A program made the position numbers and the translations under genes. 64,000 nucleotides of DNA from Gari tellinella (taxonomy: Eukaryota; Mollusca; Bivalvia; Cardiida; Psammobiidae). The stretch covers positions 44,140,356 to 44,204,355 of the forward strand of contig OV277870.1 of the NCBI GenBank assembly GCA_922989275.2. The letters run 5' to 3'. The notes under the pieces are model-generated. The model ran no database searches. It was not told the DNA's origin and saw only the letters and a list, made by a program, of their open reading frames with translations. How positions within the stretch are numbered: position 1 is the first letter of the stretch; every line of letters begins with the position of its first letter. Positions 63,775-64,000 of this stretch are shown here, one piece after another.

Positions 63775-63846
63775 AAGGTAACGCAACAATAATGCCGGAA
63801 GTTCCTTCGGGAGTTTTCTGCATTCTGTAATTACTCTTACCATGCC
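63775..63846. repeat. Degenerate hairpin (GGTAACGCAACAATAATGC family)
   Basis: AAGGTAACGCAACAATAATG and CATTCTGTAATTACTCTTACC around GAAGTTCCTTCGGGAGTTTTC. Confidence 0.5.
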
Positions 63847-64000
63847 TTAACCCTTTCATGGTCAAATATATTGTGAGGTGTTCGCCCCTTCACCACCATA
63901 TTGTTGTCTGCTTCAATAGTGTTGTCTGCAATATCGTTTCAAAATTAGATTTTCAAAATAAGTGGCAAACAGTTTGATCTGGCTCCAAACTGTTTGCAGT
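63847..64000 (-). mobile_element. B-type element cut by window end
   Basis: TTAACCCTTTCATGGTC, CCCCTTCACCACCATATTG, TTGTCTGCTTCAATAGTG, then the start of a core (GGCAAACAGTTTGATCTGGC), which is shortened. Continues beyond the window. Confidence 0.75.

Noticed and set aside
1..64000. CRISPR-like reading of regularly recurring palindromes
   Set aside because: The repeats are dispersed transposons with TA or TTAA duplications, without uniform spacers or cas genes, in a eukaryotic genome.

Overview
The window is animal nuclear DNA, AT-rich and gene-poor, most likely from a bivalve mollusc. Dreissena-like genomes come to mind, but that is an impression and not a proof. The grounds are metazoan-type LINE retrotransposons, spliceosomal signals next to the only convincing host gene, many microsatellites, and a very high density of small palindromic transposons. 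There is no bacterial-type operon, CRISPR array or rRNA, and no intact tRNA was recognised.

One convincing host coding region is present: a 460-codon open frame at 51237-52619 (+), just downstream of a good splice acceptor, with no family I recognise. The other coding sequence is retrotransposon-derived: a nearly full-length APE-type LINE on the minus strand (about 21306-26060: ORF1, endonuclease, reverse transcriptase, CCHC tail; ORF2 broken by two nonsense codons), a decayed LINE 3' fragment at about 44450-45423 (-), and short scraps at 28440, 47664 and 63008. A 424-bp retroposed unit with a (CAA)n tail and a 12-bp target duplication lies at 8870-9293.

Everything else is dominated by miniature inverted-repeat elements, named here by my own letters. 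A: TA target, ends CAGTGGAGAA/TTCTCCACTG, typically exactly 246 bp, about 20 good copies. B: TTAA target, ends CCCTTTCACTGCC/ggCAGTGAAAGGG, piggyBac-like. C: TTAA target, ends CCCWTTACC, with a different palindrome containing GTAAAGCAGAATG. D: TA target, ends CAGTGAAACCCCTC. E: ends GGGGCCCGTTT. F: TTAA target, ends (T)CCATTTGTGCCC. G: TA target, ends CAGTGCTCCCTC. I: ends resembling GTAAAACCTCTTTATTACG. K: TTAA target, 1.35 kb, ends CCCTCATCCGGACC. A, B, F, E and G all carry in their middle a related ~65-70 bp near-perfect palindrome beginning CAAACAG and containing GATCAGACGCCG, although their terminal repeats and target sites differ. C, D and I share a second palindrome.

The elements sit inside one another: C in B at a TTAA; B in A at the GTTTAAAC site (twice); A in F, in C and in older A; a LINE in C. 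Some are stable composites (D = TA-type shell around C; G = TA-type shell around B, with a subterminal sequence that has expanded into a 32-bp minisatellite at 33515-34275). A separate group of long single-copy hairpins (about 90-170 bp, arms unrelated to each other) is scattered at 9929, 11951, 12879, 14189, 17447, 41925 and 42228; several share AAATA(A/G) ... (T/C)TATTTC ends.

The most interesting features are the palindrome module shared by unrelated transposon shells, the matched (compensatory) substitutions in its two arms, long direct duplications exactly abutting some A copies, and the hairpin series. Coordinates of degenerate copies are approximate to about 10-20 bases.
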